From: Gammaproteobacteria bacterium | GTDB taxonomy: Bacteria > Pseudomonadota > Gammaproteobacteria > JASBUN01 | NCBI GenBank assembly: GCA_030147845.1 | Contig: JASBUN010000058.1 | Location: 248,001-312,000 of the forward strand | Direction of reading: 5' to 3' | Length of the DNA: 64,000 bases | Shown here: one piece after another, positions 46,020-54,064 of the stretch | Position numbering within the stretch: position 1 is the stretch's first letter | Layout of the letters: every line of letters starts with the position of its first letter | Translations under genes and position numbers: made by a program | Notes under the pieces: generated by a model | Databases searched by the model: none | Told to the model about the DNA's origin: nothing | The model's input: the letters and a program-made list of their open reading frames with translations, nothing else

Positions 46020-46412
46020 TCAAAATGCGAGTAACTGGCCGCCCTGGGAATCGCTTAAAAATCGAGTCAGCCCCGTAGGTTTCCCCAATTCCGGATCAAG
46101 TTCGTTCTCGGTGACCTTCAATAAGTCCATCGCCATCGAACACGGCAACAGCTTAGCGTCGCCCAGTTCAGCAGCTTGCTGAAACAGTTGTTTGAACGGC
46201 GGCACGCCGTTCTGAGACAGAAGTGTTCCGAATTCGCCTTCGGCTGGCGCAGCCGCTGCGCTCCCCTTAACGAAATACGCCAGTGCGTTCATTGAAAAAA
46301 ACACCGACACGGTATCTCCCGTCGCTGCGGCAACCGATGCAATCATGGCCGCCATTTGCAACTTCTCGTGCGTGCCGGAAACGCAAATAATGTGAATTTG
46401 TTCGGACATCAT
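46020..46412 (-). CDS. DsrE-family protein (DsrE2-like)
   Basis: 130 residues of the DsrE/DsrF-like fold: IHIICVSGTHEKLQMAAMIA at the N-terminus, VSVFFSMNALAYF, and KLLPCSMAMDLL with a conserved cysteine near the end of the fold. DsrE2-type proteins accept or donate sulfane sulfur with TusA, encoded next. Two ATGs overlap at the start (46412 and 46409). Confidence 0.85.
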   Translation of the reverse strand: MMSEQIHIICVSGTHEKLQMAAMIASVAAATGDTVSVFFSMNALAYFVKGSAAAAPAEGEFGTLLSQNGVPPFKQLFQQAAELGDAKLLPCSMAMDLLKVTENELDPELGKPTGLTRFLSDSQGGQLLAF

Positions 46413-46509
46413 ACCCTTCGTTATTTTTTACTTACCTGTACCGGACGCCTATGGTAGGCGCGGCCGACAATGTATTATTCGATTCGCCTTTGGCTTAATA
46501 TATTTGCGT

Positions 46510-46707
46510 TTAATGGCAAGGAAAGCCCTGCGAGTGGCGCATATCGTGAGCCGCATTGTGAACCGTGGATGTTTCTATAAATCCAATGCCATACAGGATG
46601 ACAGCGCCCAAGAACAATGAGAACGCAAGCTGCAGCGCCTTCGACGGTAATGCCGAAACAGCTATAGACTCGCCCAGATCGGTTGAAACCGAATGTTGCA
46701 TAGTCAT
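46510..46707 (-). CDS. cbtB: CbtB-type cobalt transporter subunit, copy 1
   Basis: 65 residues: one membrane helix (LQLAFSLFLGAVILYGIGFIE) followed by the metal-binding tail HNAAHDMRHSQGFPCH. CbtB is the small subunit of the CbtAB cobalt uptake system. GGGAG precedes the ATG at 46707. It follows cbtA by 19 bases; a second copy lies on the other side of cbtA. Confidence 0.88.
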   Translation of the reverse strand: MTMQHSVSTDLGESIAVSALPSKALQLAFSLFLGAVILYGIGFIETSTVHNAAHDMRHSQGFPCH

Positions 46708-46726
46708 TGTGTTTGTCTCCCATGAA

Positions 46727-47467
46727 TCACGTTGACACCGAGCCAATGCGTCGTACGGCCCAAATCGATGCAAGCCCAAGCGTTAACCAAAGCACGCCAT
46801 TAGCGACAGCCGTCGCGCCGATGAACTGTTCGGCTAGCCGCGCCAGTTCCGCGGTCACCGCCGCCGGGTGTCCTGAAAACGCCGCTGTTAAGGGACGCGG
46901 CGCGCCGACGATATGCGGCAACACCAGTAGCCCAAGCGCGGCCCAGCGCCACGGAGTTTTCCCGAATGCGACACCGGCGAGTCCGGCCGCAGTACACGTG
47001 ACCGCAAACAGCCACCACAATTGCCGCGCTTCCAGTGGCGCCGCAACCGCGCCGGGAACCTCCGGCGGCAAACCGAGCGACGGCGCAAGATAAAACACCG
47101 CGTATCCCGCCGCGCCCCAAAACAAACCTTTGCTCCAATTTACCTTGGATTCGCCGCCAGTCTTGGATGACACCAGCATCACCGGCAACAACACCAAAGC
47201 AAAGCCTACCGCCATCAACACATTCGACATAACTGTGAAACCGGTTCGTTCCGCTCCGGCCGCCGGTTCCCACGCGCCCGCCGAATGTTCATGTTCGGCG
47301 TGCTGATGACCGACATGCCCGTGCACCCCGGCCGGCACTTTCTCACCCTCAAAACGCTCTGCGCTATGAATAATGGGTATGACCTGCCACAACTGCACCA
47401 CCGTTAGCAATAAACCGGCAGATGCCCCGACCAACAATGCGTAAAGAACGATGCGTCGAAATAGCAT
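46727..47467 (-). CDS. cbtA: CbtA cobalt transporter membrane subunit
   Basis: 246 residues, about five to six membrane helices, with a histidine-rich periplasmic loop (HGHVGHQHAEHEH, about residues 49-62) after the first helix and GLPPEVPGAVAAPLEARQLWW in the centre, both CbtA hallmarks. Normally such genes are under cobalamin control. Here they are inside the thiocyanate hydrolase region, whose enzyme contains cobalt, which points to a supply role for that enzyme. AGGAGGG precedes the ATG. Confidence 0.9.
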   Translation of the reverse strand: MLFRRIVLYALLVGASAGLLLTVVQLWQVIPIIHSAERFEGEKVPAGVHGHVGHQHAEHEHSAGAWEPAAGAERTGFTVMSNVLMAVGFALVLLPVMLVSSKTGGESKVNWSKGLFWGAAGYAVFYLAPSLGLPPEVPGAVAAPLEARQLWWLFAVTCTAAGLAGVAFGKTPWRWAALGLLVLPHIVGAPRPLTAAFSGHPAAVTAELARLAEQFIGATAVANGVLWLTLGLASIWAVRRIGSVST

Positions 47468-47488
47468 GGTAGGCGCCCTCCTAAAACC

Positions 47489-47683
47489 CTAATGGCAGGG
47501 AAAGCCTTGAGAGTGACGCATGTCGTGCGCGGCGTTATGTACCGCCGATGTCTCCACAAATCCTGCACCGTAAAGAATAACGGCGCCCAGGAAGAAAGCC
47601 GCTACGAGCTGTAATGGCTTGGCAATTGCGCCCGATGCAGTTGAGACGCGTGAATTGTTGACGACTGTAGCGTTGTTATTCAT
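47489..47683 (-). CDS. cbtB: CbtB-type cobalt transporter subunit, copy 2
   Basis: 64 residues with one membrane helix (LQLVAAFFLGAVILYGAGFVE) and a C-terminal tail HNAAHDMRHSQGFPCH identical to that of copy 1, while the N-termini differ completely. GGGAG precedes the ATG at 47683. It is the first of the three cbt genes and begins 32 bases after the ABC permease gene, with no room for a separate cobalamin riboswitch. Confidence 0.85.
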   Translation of the reverse strand: MNNNATVVNNSRVSTASGAIAKPLQLVAAFFLGAVILYGAGFVETSAVHNAAHDMRHSQGFPCH

Positions 47684-47715
47684 GACCAGATCTCCCACAG
47701 GTTGAATGAACGTGA

Positions 47716-48555
47716 TTAATTAGATGCGCGATGCCAACTGTAACGTTTGATGGCTAACGCACAGGCACTATCAAGCATGTAGCCGATGATCCCGATGACG
47801 AGAACCATCGCCGTAAGGTGGTTATAGGACAACGTCTCGCGTGCATCTTCAATGGAGTAACCCAGACCGGATGTGACACCAAGAAATTCCGCCGGAACCA
47901 GCACTATCCAGGCGACGCCGAGCGCCAGCCGAATCCCGGTCAATATGTCGAACGCAATGGCTGGAAAGATAATCTGTTTCAGCGTATGCCAAGGCTTAGC
48001 ACCGAGATTCCGAGAAACTTTGAACCAAGCTGGATCTACCTTGGCCAAACCGGCTGCAGTCGAGAATGCCACCGGCCAGACCGCCGCTACTGCGATCAGA
48101 AATACAATGGCCTGATTCCACGTTACGAACACGATCACCGCGATCGGCTCCCACGACAGCGGGCTAATCATGCGCAAGAGCTGGAACGGTGAATTACTGA
48201 GCTCGCGGAACGTGCGGCTTCGCCCAAGCAAAATACCGATCGGTACGCCGATGGCGATCGCGATAAGTAACCCAAGCCCAAGGCGGTAACCACTGGCGGT
48301 AATCGCATTCTGAATCGTGCCGTCCGACCAAAGTTCCGGGAACGCCTGAAACGTCGGGATAGGTCCGAAATCAGCAAAATGCCGAGTGGCCGGGTTAGCG
48401 CGGATCAAATACGCACCGAACCACCAAAGGGAGAATAGAATGCCTAGTCCAGCGAACCAGTTAAAGGTGCGCCTTCCCAAAGACTTCAGCACGCGGGAAG
48501 ATTCAGGCGCCTTGCTGGCCACCGGGACCACGGTCGGTGCGGCAGCGTTGTTCAT
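47716..48555 (-). CDS. ABC transporter permease (SsuC/TauC/NrtB type)
   Basis: 279 residues, about six membrane helices, with the ABC-permease loop GLAKVDPAWFKVSRNLGAKPWHT. Its ATG overlaps the binding protein gene's stop by four bases. Family members import nitrate, taurine, sulfonates, cyanate or thiamine precursors; here the operon position suggests thiocyanate (or cyanate). Confidence 0.88.
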   Translation of the reverse strand: MNNAAAPTVVPVASKAPESSRVLKSLGRRTFNWFAGLGILFSLWWFGAYLIRANPATRHFADFGPIPTFQAFPELWSDGTIQNAITASGYRLGLGLLIAIAIGVPIGILLGRSRTFRELSNSPFQLLRMISPLSWEPIAVIVFVTWNQAIVFLIAVAAVWPVAFSTAAGLAKVDPAWFKVSRNLGAKPWHTLKQIIFPAIAFDILTGIRLALGVAWIVLVPAEFLGVTSGLGYSIEDARETLSYNHLTAMVLVIGIIGYMLDSACALAIKRYSWHRASN

Positions 48556-49832
48556 ACCTCCACCACCTCCGTGCGAACAAACGGATTACCGTTTTTGGGT
48601 ACGCTAGGATCATTTTTCCATTTTGGATTCGCTTCCAGCGACTTCTTCACGAAGTCATAATTTACGAGATCCTTAGCAACATGTTCCGGAGTGAGTTCGT
48701 TTAGGAACTGCGCGTCCCCGGTGACGAGCGTATTTTTCAGATCCGAAACCACGAGTTCGGTTGCTGACGCGTACGGCCAACCTTGAAAATCGATGCGATC
48801 CATGCCCCACTCCGGATGTTTGATGGCGGCGGGATTTTTGTAGTAGGCAGGATCGTAGAAAAGCATGGCGCGTTCGATAACGGCTTTCGGAAACGGCAAA
48901 TAGCGTTTGCCGTCACGCGAAAGCATGTGCGCCATAGCTTCACGATTTTCGGCCAAATGAATTTGCGCCGCGATGATCGCATTGTGTACACCTTGCGCCC
49001 AAGCTGCTCGTTCGGGGTCCATGGTATCGGCTTCGTGCATGACCACGACGCAGCACGGGTGTCCCTTCCAGACGTCGCCGGTAAAACGCAGTACTTTCCC
49101 ACCCGCCTTTAGCTCACCGAGCGCATTGAAGGGTTCCGCCACGCAATAAGCGTCGATCGTCTTCGCCGCCAGTGCCGGCGGCATGGATGGCGGCGCCAAC
49201 ACCAGAAAATTACACTCGTCCGGCGCTAACTTGGCGTTCTGCGGTCGAATGACCGGTTTGATGCCTGCTTCTTTAAGTATTTTTTGCGAAATAATATTAT
49301 GAATCGAGTACCAGTACGGCACGGCGAATTGTTTACCGCCGAAGTCCTTTGGTGAGTTGATGCCGCTATGCCCCCCCACGACAATCGCCGAGCCATTGGT
49401 GTGATCCCAAGCCGTGATTTTGACCGGAAAATTGTTGTTATAGCGCATCCAAACCGGAATGGGGATCAGCATGTGAGTGAGATTGAAGCGGTGGGACGCG
49501 AACGCTTCGACAAGCGGTGACCACCCGCGGATAAGCGTGGGTCGGACCGAATCGATGCCCTCTTTCTTAAAAAACCCCAACTCGTGTGCGACCAACAAAG
49601 CGGCGGCGTCGGTGATCGGGATATAGCCGATTTTGATTACCGGATCCCATTTTTTTTCCTGCGCCAGCGTCGGTGTGGGTAACGTAGTCGTCAGAGCGGC
49701 CAGACTCGCCATCTTCAGGAACTCGCGCCGATTAATACCGGTGCCCAGCACGCCCTTGAACAAGGGATCGTATTCAATAATCAAATCGGGATCTTGTATG
49801 CCGTCGCCGTGTTGCTCGTATATTTTTTTCAT
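48552..49832 (-). CDS. Tat-exported ABC substrate-binding protein (NrtA/SsuA-like), probable thiocyanate binder
   Basis: 426 residues. A twin-arginine signal (NRREFLKMASLAAL, about 34-47) follows a 33-residue leader, so it is exported folded. The mature part begins KIGYIPITDAAALLVAHELG and shows the NrtA/NMT1 fold with a conserved PPSMPPALAAKTIDAYCVAEP region. Ligand unknown from sequence; thiocyanate is inferred because the gene lies between the cobalt transporter genes and the thiocyanate hydrolase genes. GGAGG precedes the ATG. Confidence 0.8.
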   Translation of the reverse strand: MKKIYEQHGDGIQDPDLIIEYDPLFKGVLGTGINRREFLKMASLAALTTTLPTPTLAQEKKWDPVIKIGYIPITDAAALLVAHELGFFKKEGIDSVRPTLIRGWSPLVEAFASHRFNLTHMLIPIPVWMRYNNNFPVKITAWDHTNGSAIVVGGHSGINSPKDFGGKQFAVPYWYSIHNIISQKILKEAGIKPVIRPQNAKLAPDECNFLVLAPPSMPPALAAKTIDAYCVAEPFNALGELKAGGKVLRFTGDVWKGHPCCVVVMHEADTMDPERAAWAQGVHNAIIAAQIHLAENREAMAHMLSRDGKRYLPFPKAVIERAMLFYDPAYYKNPAAIKHPEWGMDRIDFQGWPYASATELVVSDLKNTLVTGDAQFLNELTPEHVAKDLVNYDFVKKSLEANPKWKNDPSVPKNGNPFVRTEVVEV

Positions 49833-49866
49833 TTTCGGCTGCCTCCGTCGATTAATGGGGTCTGCG

Positions 49867-50697
49867 CTACAGGTTCACTGCCGGATTGGTCTCTAATACA
49901 GACTCATGGCCAACAACCCGTTCCGCGCCGCCGCTTGGTGAATTTGCCGCCTCGTGGAAAATTTGCATGAGACGCGAACGAGTAGCCTGAACCTCCGGAT
50001 CCTCGCGTTCACGTGGATCTTTGAGATCTATCTTGAGATCATGCACGATTTTGCCGGGGGCACCGGCCATAACCAACGCACGGTCAGCCATTAGCACCGC
50101 CTCGTCGATGTCATGGGTGACCATCATCAGGTTGAAGCCCAAGCGCTTGGCGATCGAACGCACGTCTTTCTGTAAGCTAGCCCGAGTAAAGGCGTCGAGT
50201 GCCGAAAAGGGCTCGTCTAAAAGCAATAGTTCCGGCTCCATCACCAATGAACGCGCCAACGCCACACGCTGCTGCTGGCCACCGGAAAGGTCCTGTACGT
50301 TGTCATTGGCGTGTTCTTCGAGTTCGACAAGGCTAAGCGCCTCGGCGACGCGTTCGCGAATCTTCTTTTCCGGCCAGCGCGCGAACCGCAGCCCAATACC
50401 GACGTTTTGCGAAACCTTCATCCACGGAAACAGGTGCGGTGCCTGAAACATCATTACCCAGCGCGGCGACGGGCCTTTAACGCGCGTACCATCAAGATGC
50501 ACCGTGCCGCTGGTCGGGTTCAAAAGCCCGGCCAGTATGTGCAACAACGTCGATTTCCCGCATCCAGAGCGACCGATAACAACCAATGCCTCGCCCGGTC
50601 CCGCCTCGACGTTGACCCGATCAAACGTCACCGGACCCTTCGCGCTATAACGGTGATTCAAATTTTCGATCTTTATATGTACGCCGCGCACTGCCAT
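49867..50697 (-). CDS. ABC transporter ATP-binding protein (SsuB/TauB type)
   Basis: 276 residues with Walker A GRSGCGKST, signature LSGGQQQR, Walker B LLLLDEPFSALD and the switch histidine MMVTHDIDEA. Energises the permease encoded two genes downstream. The ATG at 50697 follows a GGGAA. The 264 bases upstream, after the P15K gene, contain no gene and may hold a separate promoter for this transporter. Confidence 0.9.
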   Translation of the reverse strand: MAVRGVHIKIENLNHRYSAKGPVTFDRVNVEAGPGEALVVIGRSGCGKSTLLHILAGLLNPTSGTVHLDGTRVKGPSPRWVMMFQAPHLFPWMKVSQNVGIGLRFARWPEKKIRERVAEALSLVELEEHANDNVQDLSGGQQQRVALARSLVMEPELLLLDEPFSALDAFTRASLQKDVRSIAKRLGFNLMMVTHDIDEAVLMADRALVMAGAPGKIVHDLKIDLKDPREREDPEVQATRSRLMQIFHEAANSPSGGAERVVGHESVLETNPAVNL

Positions 50698-50961
50698 CAA
50701 TCAATTCCCGTCGGTAAGGGTCGGCACGCATATCCAATAATCCGCTGGACATGTGCCAACAAAGCTCCTGGGTGAACCGCAGCCGTCTATCCTGGCCCTC
50801 ACCCGCTTGATGCTCGGCGACAATCCCGTTTCGCTACGCGCGTGCCAAAGCGCCTAAACATGAAAGCCCGAACATGACTCAACTTCTACCGTATCGACGT
50901 AAGCCGCTGTTGCCTGTCATCCAGTCGACATTTGCCTGACCATGGCAATCGGCAGTTACAT

Positions 50962-51351
50962 TCAAACGAGTTTCAGACGAGCGTCGACTTGCGCCATACG
51001 GCGCGTAAGCTCATCTTCGTTTACCAAGCCACGCCGTATCATTGAGTGCGCCAGTGCCAGCAGTTGCCGTTCCGGGAACGGCACGTCGGCATAAAGCTCC
51101 GCTGACAACTCGTCCTCTTCCCAGCGCCGCTCAAGCACCGGCAACGCGCAGGATCCAGCTCCGAGAACATCACATGTCGCATCGAGATTGATTTTCCAGG
51201 GTGGCTCGGGGTTGCTCACACCGTACTGTGCCGCCAGATCGCCCCACACCCTGCCTTGCGTCCGGATCGTCTCAAGCAGCGAAATCGGTGCAGTATCCAG
51301 TGCCTGCCGGCGCGCTTGTGTCTCGTGATCTTTATCATCTGGCGTGGTCAT
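50962..51351 (-). CDS. P15K-like thiocyanate hydrolase activator
   Basis: 129 residues (about 14.5 kDa by length) with the fold of nitrile hydratase activator/beta N-terminal proteins: PPWKINLDATCDVLG, RRWEEDELSAELYADVPFPE and a helical C-terminus ending in Arg/Leu-rich residues. In Thiobacillus thioparus a protein of this size, P15K, encoded right after scnC, promotes cobalt incorporation and active enzyme. Here the gene starts 10 bases after scnC, which supports that identity. GAGG precedes the ATG at 51351; the frame is open to 51447. Confidence 0.78.
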   Translation of the reverse strand: MTTPDDKDHETQARRQALDTAPISLLETIRTQGRVWGDLAAQYGVSNPEPPWKINLDATCDVLGAGSCALPVLERRWEEDELSAELYADVPFPERQLLALAHSMIRRGLVNEDELTRRMAQVDARLKLV

Positions 51352-51361
51352 GATCCATTCC

Positions 51362-52063
51362 TCAATGATCGTGATGTACCGGGTGAACCGCAGGATGTAC
51401 GTGACGTTTGTCGTCAGCCTTGCGGCCCGGCTTCGGCACCGCCACACCGATCAAGCAATCGCGCGTCACAATCTCTGCGAGCTGATCTTCGCTCCAACCT
51501 TCGGTGCCGGCCGGCCGAACCGGTAGCACGATGTAGCGCGTCTTCTGGTTCGAGTCAGCGACTCTTATTTCCATATCCTCGGGGAGCTGCAGCCCGAATT
51601 CGGAAAGTACCTGCCGTGGCCAGCGCACCAGGCGACGGCGATAGTTCGGCGTCCTATACCACTCCGGTGATTGACCGAGAATCGGCCGCGGATAACAAGA
51701 ACAAAGTGTGCACACGACCACGTGCTTCAGTCTTGGCGTATCTTCGAGGACGCGCAGATTGCAGTAGTCGCTCGGTGTGCCGAACTTCGTCGGCGGACTG
51801 TTGATCCAGTCGACGCCGACTTCCAAACTCGCCTTGACGCCATCGGTAACCGCCAGCTTTTTAAACTCCGGGTCCAACCATGCCTTGGCGACCAAGCGCC
51901 CCGCCGGCAACGGACCAACGGAATGGACGTACTCGGTCCAACGTCGATGGTCGTCGGCGGAGAAAAGTCCTTTTTCAATCGCAAGTTCGCGCACTGCGAT
52001 TTCGAGCACCTCGAAATCACTGATTTCATCAACCATCGGCGCAGGTTTATGGTTATCTGACAT
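51362..52063 (-). CDS. scnC: Thiocyanate hydrolase gamma (cobalt) subunit
   Basis: Thiocyanate hydrolase converts SCN- and water to carbonyl sulfide and ammonia. 233 residues homologous to the alpha subunit of nitrile hydratase, with the claw motif VCTLCSCYPRP (Cys118, Cys121, Cys123), where two cysteines become sulfinate/sulfenate and bind Co(III). Thr119 marks the cobalt rather than the iron type. Separate small ScnA and ScnB genes upstream distinguish it from nitrile hydratase. The C-terminus is histidine-rich (KRHVHPAVHPVHHDH), possibly a metal-binding tail. GAGGA precedes the ATG. Confidence 0.9.
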   Translation of the reverse strand: MSDNHKPAPMVDEISDFEVLEIAVRELAIEKGLFSADDHRRWTEYVHSVGPLPAGRLVAKAWLDPEFKKLAVTDGVKASLEVGVDWINSPPTKFGTPSDYCNLRVLEDTPRLKHVVVCTLCSCYPRPILGQSPEWYRTPNYRRRLVRWPRQVLSEFGLQLPEDMEIRVADSNQKTRYIVLPVRPAGTEGWSEDQLAEIVTRDCLIGVAVPKPGRKADDKRHVHPAVHPVHHDH

Positions 52064-52101
52064 TTGTTCGTCCTCTTATGTTCAGCGTTTTATTGGCCGG
52101 G

Positions 52102-52470
52102 CTATGCCTTCTCTAACCAACGCTCGGAAAACTCGGTTTCTAAGGTGTCATTCGCATATACAGCCGGATAGTCGGACCACAGCTCGTGTTGCCGGAACTT
52201 TACGCTATAGAACCACTCCGACTTGTCGGTGTTGTCCCATGCTTCGTCTTCAGCCGCAGGACTTTCATATACAACTGCGGCCACCACTCCAACTGCACCC
52301 CGTGTATAAACTTGGCAGCGCGTGTAAAACAGATCCGGCAGATCCTTTATTCGCACGCGGTCGCCTATCTTGAACTTGGCCGGCCCCGCCTCGCCTTTAA
52401 AGCACTGCGGATCACCGATTCCCGTCGCTTTCTTGGCGTGATGGGTTCTATCGTGTTGAACTTTGCTCAT
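52102..52470 (-). CDS. scnA: Thiocyanate hydrolase alpha subunit
   Basis: 122 residues matching the C-terminal half of nitrile hydratase beta (SH3-like barrel: FKIGDRVRIKDLPDLFYTRC, GVVAAVVYES, YSVKFRQHELW). It pairs with ScnB and ScnC in the heterododecameric enzyme. The start overlaps the end of scnB by 23 bases. Length agrees with the alpha subunit of the Thiobacillus enzyme (about 126). Confidence 0.88.
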   Translation of the reverse strand: MSKVQHDRTHHAKKATGIGDPQCFKGEAGPAKFKIGDRVRIKDLPDLFYTRCQVYTRGAVGVVAAVVYESPAAEDEAWDNTDKSEWFYSVKFRQHELWSDYPAVYANDTLETEFSERWLEKA

Positions 52471-52894
52471 AGCGCTTTTTCACCTCATCAATCTTGTTGA
52501 CCAGTTCCGTGAGAGTTACGCACTGCTTGTCGACCAGAATGCGTGCGGCGCCCAGTAACCAACGTCCGTAATACGGCAGGCTGAGGTACTGCGTCTGGCC
52601 GAGATCGACATTGTGCCGGCGGCGGCGTTCTTCAGCAGTCCAGACACCGCGCCATGCCAAGCATTCGCAAGTGGCAAAAGTATTTAACTCCCACTGTTCT
52701 TCTTCTTTTTCTTCCCATGGAATGGGAACATCCGGCTCGCCGCCGACATCGTGCGGCGATCGCAGCAATGCACGGTAACGGGCGTGATCGATTTCATCGG
52801 GAAACGGCGCATGGTTTGGCTGGTGATAGGCCGGTTGCAACTGACCAACGAGATCGAGATGTCGCTTCAATGCCTGTCTATCGGGCGATGACAT
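52448..52894 (-). CDS. scnB: Thiocyanate hydrolase beta subunit
   Basis: 148 residues, homologous to the N-terminal half of nitrile hydratase beta, with DEIDHARYRALLRSPHDVGG, PIPWEEKEEEQWELNTF and a helical C-terminus. First gene of the scnB-scnA-scnC set, the same order as in Thiobacillus thioparus. The ATG at 52894 was chosen because GAGGAG lies 9 bases upstream; the in-frame ATG 11 codons earlier (52927) would place that site inside the gene. Confidence 0.88.
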   Translation of the reverse strand: MSSPDRQALKRHLDLVGQLQPAYHQPNHAPFPDEIDHARYRALLRSPHDVGGEPDVPIPWEEKEEEQWELNTFATCECLAWRGVWTAEERRRRHNVDLGQTQYLSLPYYGRWLLGAARILVDKQCVTLTELVNKIDEVKKRYEQSSTR

Positions 52895-53080
52895 GGTGTT
52901 GAACTCCTCGCAAGTAATTGATGTCAAAAAACCTACTAGTACGCACCTATCTCTATAAGAGTTTCTGTAATTTTCTAATACTGAAGATTTATCGGCTGCG
53001 TCATTTGATTTATGTTAAGAATAGAAGCGCGGTTATATATGTCCAAGACTTTGTGGTTATTGCACCTATAGGGGATGACT
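52895..53080. promoter_or_regulatory. Divergent scnB / LysR control region
   Basis: Very AT-rich compared with the flanking genes. It holds the palindrome CTCT-ATA-AGAG (52951-52961) and two copies of GCACCTAT (52943-52950 and 53062-53069), one adjoining the palindrome and the other just before the LysR start. LysR regulators typically bind such divergent regions with T-N11-A half-sites. These are candidate operator pieces only. Confidence 0.5.
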
Positions 53081-54064
53081 ATGATACGAAGAGTCATTTT
53101 TCCGCGATCACTTCAGTATCTTCTTGCGATCGCCGAGCACGGTAGTTATACGCGTGCGGCAGAAGCACTGCATGTCTCCCAGCCAACGTTGTCACAACAA
53201 ATAAAACAGCTGGAGGAATCGCTGCAGTCGCTACTATTAGATCGCTCCGGACGCAACGTTCGATTAACGGCGGCCGGTGAAATTTATCTTCGACATGCGC
53301 GCCGCGCCTGGGGCGAATTGGACGCCGGAACACGCGCCATACACGATGTACAGGATCTTAGTCGCGGCTCGCTGCGCTTAGGATGGAATCCCATCACCGA
53401 CTATCTGGCTTGTTCATTGCTGGTAAAGTTCAACCGCCTTTATCCCGGCATCTCCGTAACTACACTGGAAATGCCGCAAGACGATATCGAAGCCGCGGTC
53501 GCCGACGATCGCATCGATGTCGGAATTGCGTTTAGCAAACCGATCTCGTTAGACGCTCGATCGAATGAAATCGAGACCGAAATGCTGTTTGAGGAAATGC
53601 ATTGCCTTGCGGTCGGCAACGCGCATCCATACGCTGACCGGCACGAACCGATGAGCGTCGAGGAACTGGGAAAGGAATCGCTGGTGCTGCTAAATACGGC
53701 TTTCGCGCTGCGATGCCATGTCGATCAGTACTGCGTAGAACACAACATCGCCCCGCGTATCGCAATCGAGACGAATTCGCTGAGCGTGCTTTTGGAAATG
53801 ATTCAAGTCGGTCCGCTCGCCACCATCTTACCGAGCAGCATTATTCGCACTCAATGTGGAATGCACCAGATCGCCATCACACCGGAGTTGCCACGCAAGG
53901 CGATCACGGTGATTTCTCGAAAGGAAGGATATAAAAGCCCCGCGTGTCTCGCATTTACCGCGCTAGCGTCTGACTGGGCCGCTACCCGCGCCAAAGAAAC
54001 GCCCATTCGCAGAATGAACCCTTGCCCATTGTCAGAAGGCTACTGTCAGAAGCAAAATCACTAA
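53081..54064 (+). CDS. LysR-family regulator, CynR-like
   Basis: 327 residues: helix-turn-helix (about 10-65: GSYTRAAEALHVSQPTLSQQ), linker, and LysR effector domain similar to CynR, the cyanate-responsive regulator. The ATG at 53081 has AGGGG 6 bases upstream; an in-frame ATG at 53075 is less well placed. Divergent from scnBAC, so the likely inducer is thiocyanate or a product such as cyanate. The tail is short and polar with several Lys/Asn residues. Confidence 0.85.
   Translation: MIRRVIFPRSLQYLLAIAEHGSYTRAAEALHVSQPTLSQQIKQLEESLQSLLLDRSGRNVRLTAAGEIYLRHARRAWGELDAGTRAIHDVQDLSRGSLRLGWNPITDYLACSLLVKFNRLYPGISVTTLEMPQDDIEAAVADDRIDVGIAFSKPISLDARSNEIETEMLFEEMHCLAVGNAHPYADRHEPMSVEELGKESLVLLNTAFALRCHVDQYCVEHNIAPRIAIETNSLSVLLEMIQVGPLATILPSSIIRTQCGMHQIAITPELPRKAITVISRKEGYKSPACLAFTALASDWAATRAKETPIRRMNPCPLSEGYCQKQNH

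Noticed and set aside
51362..52894. Nitrile hydratase instead of thiocyanate hydrolase
   Set aside because: The beta subunit is split into two short genes in the order scnB-scnA-scnC followed by a P15K-sized gene, which is the thiocyanate hydrolase layout.
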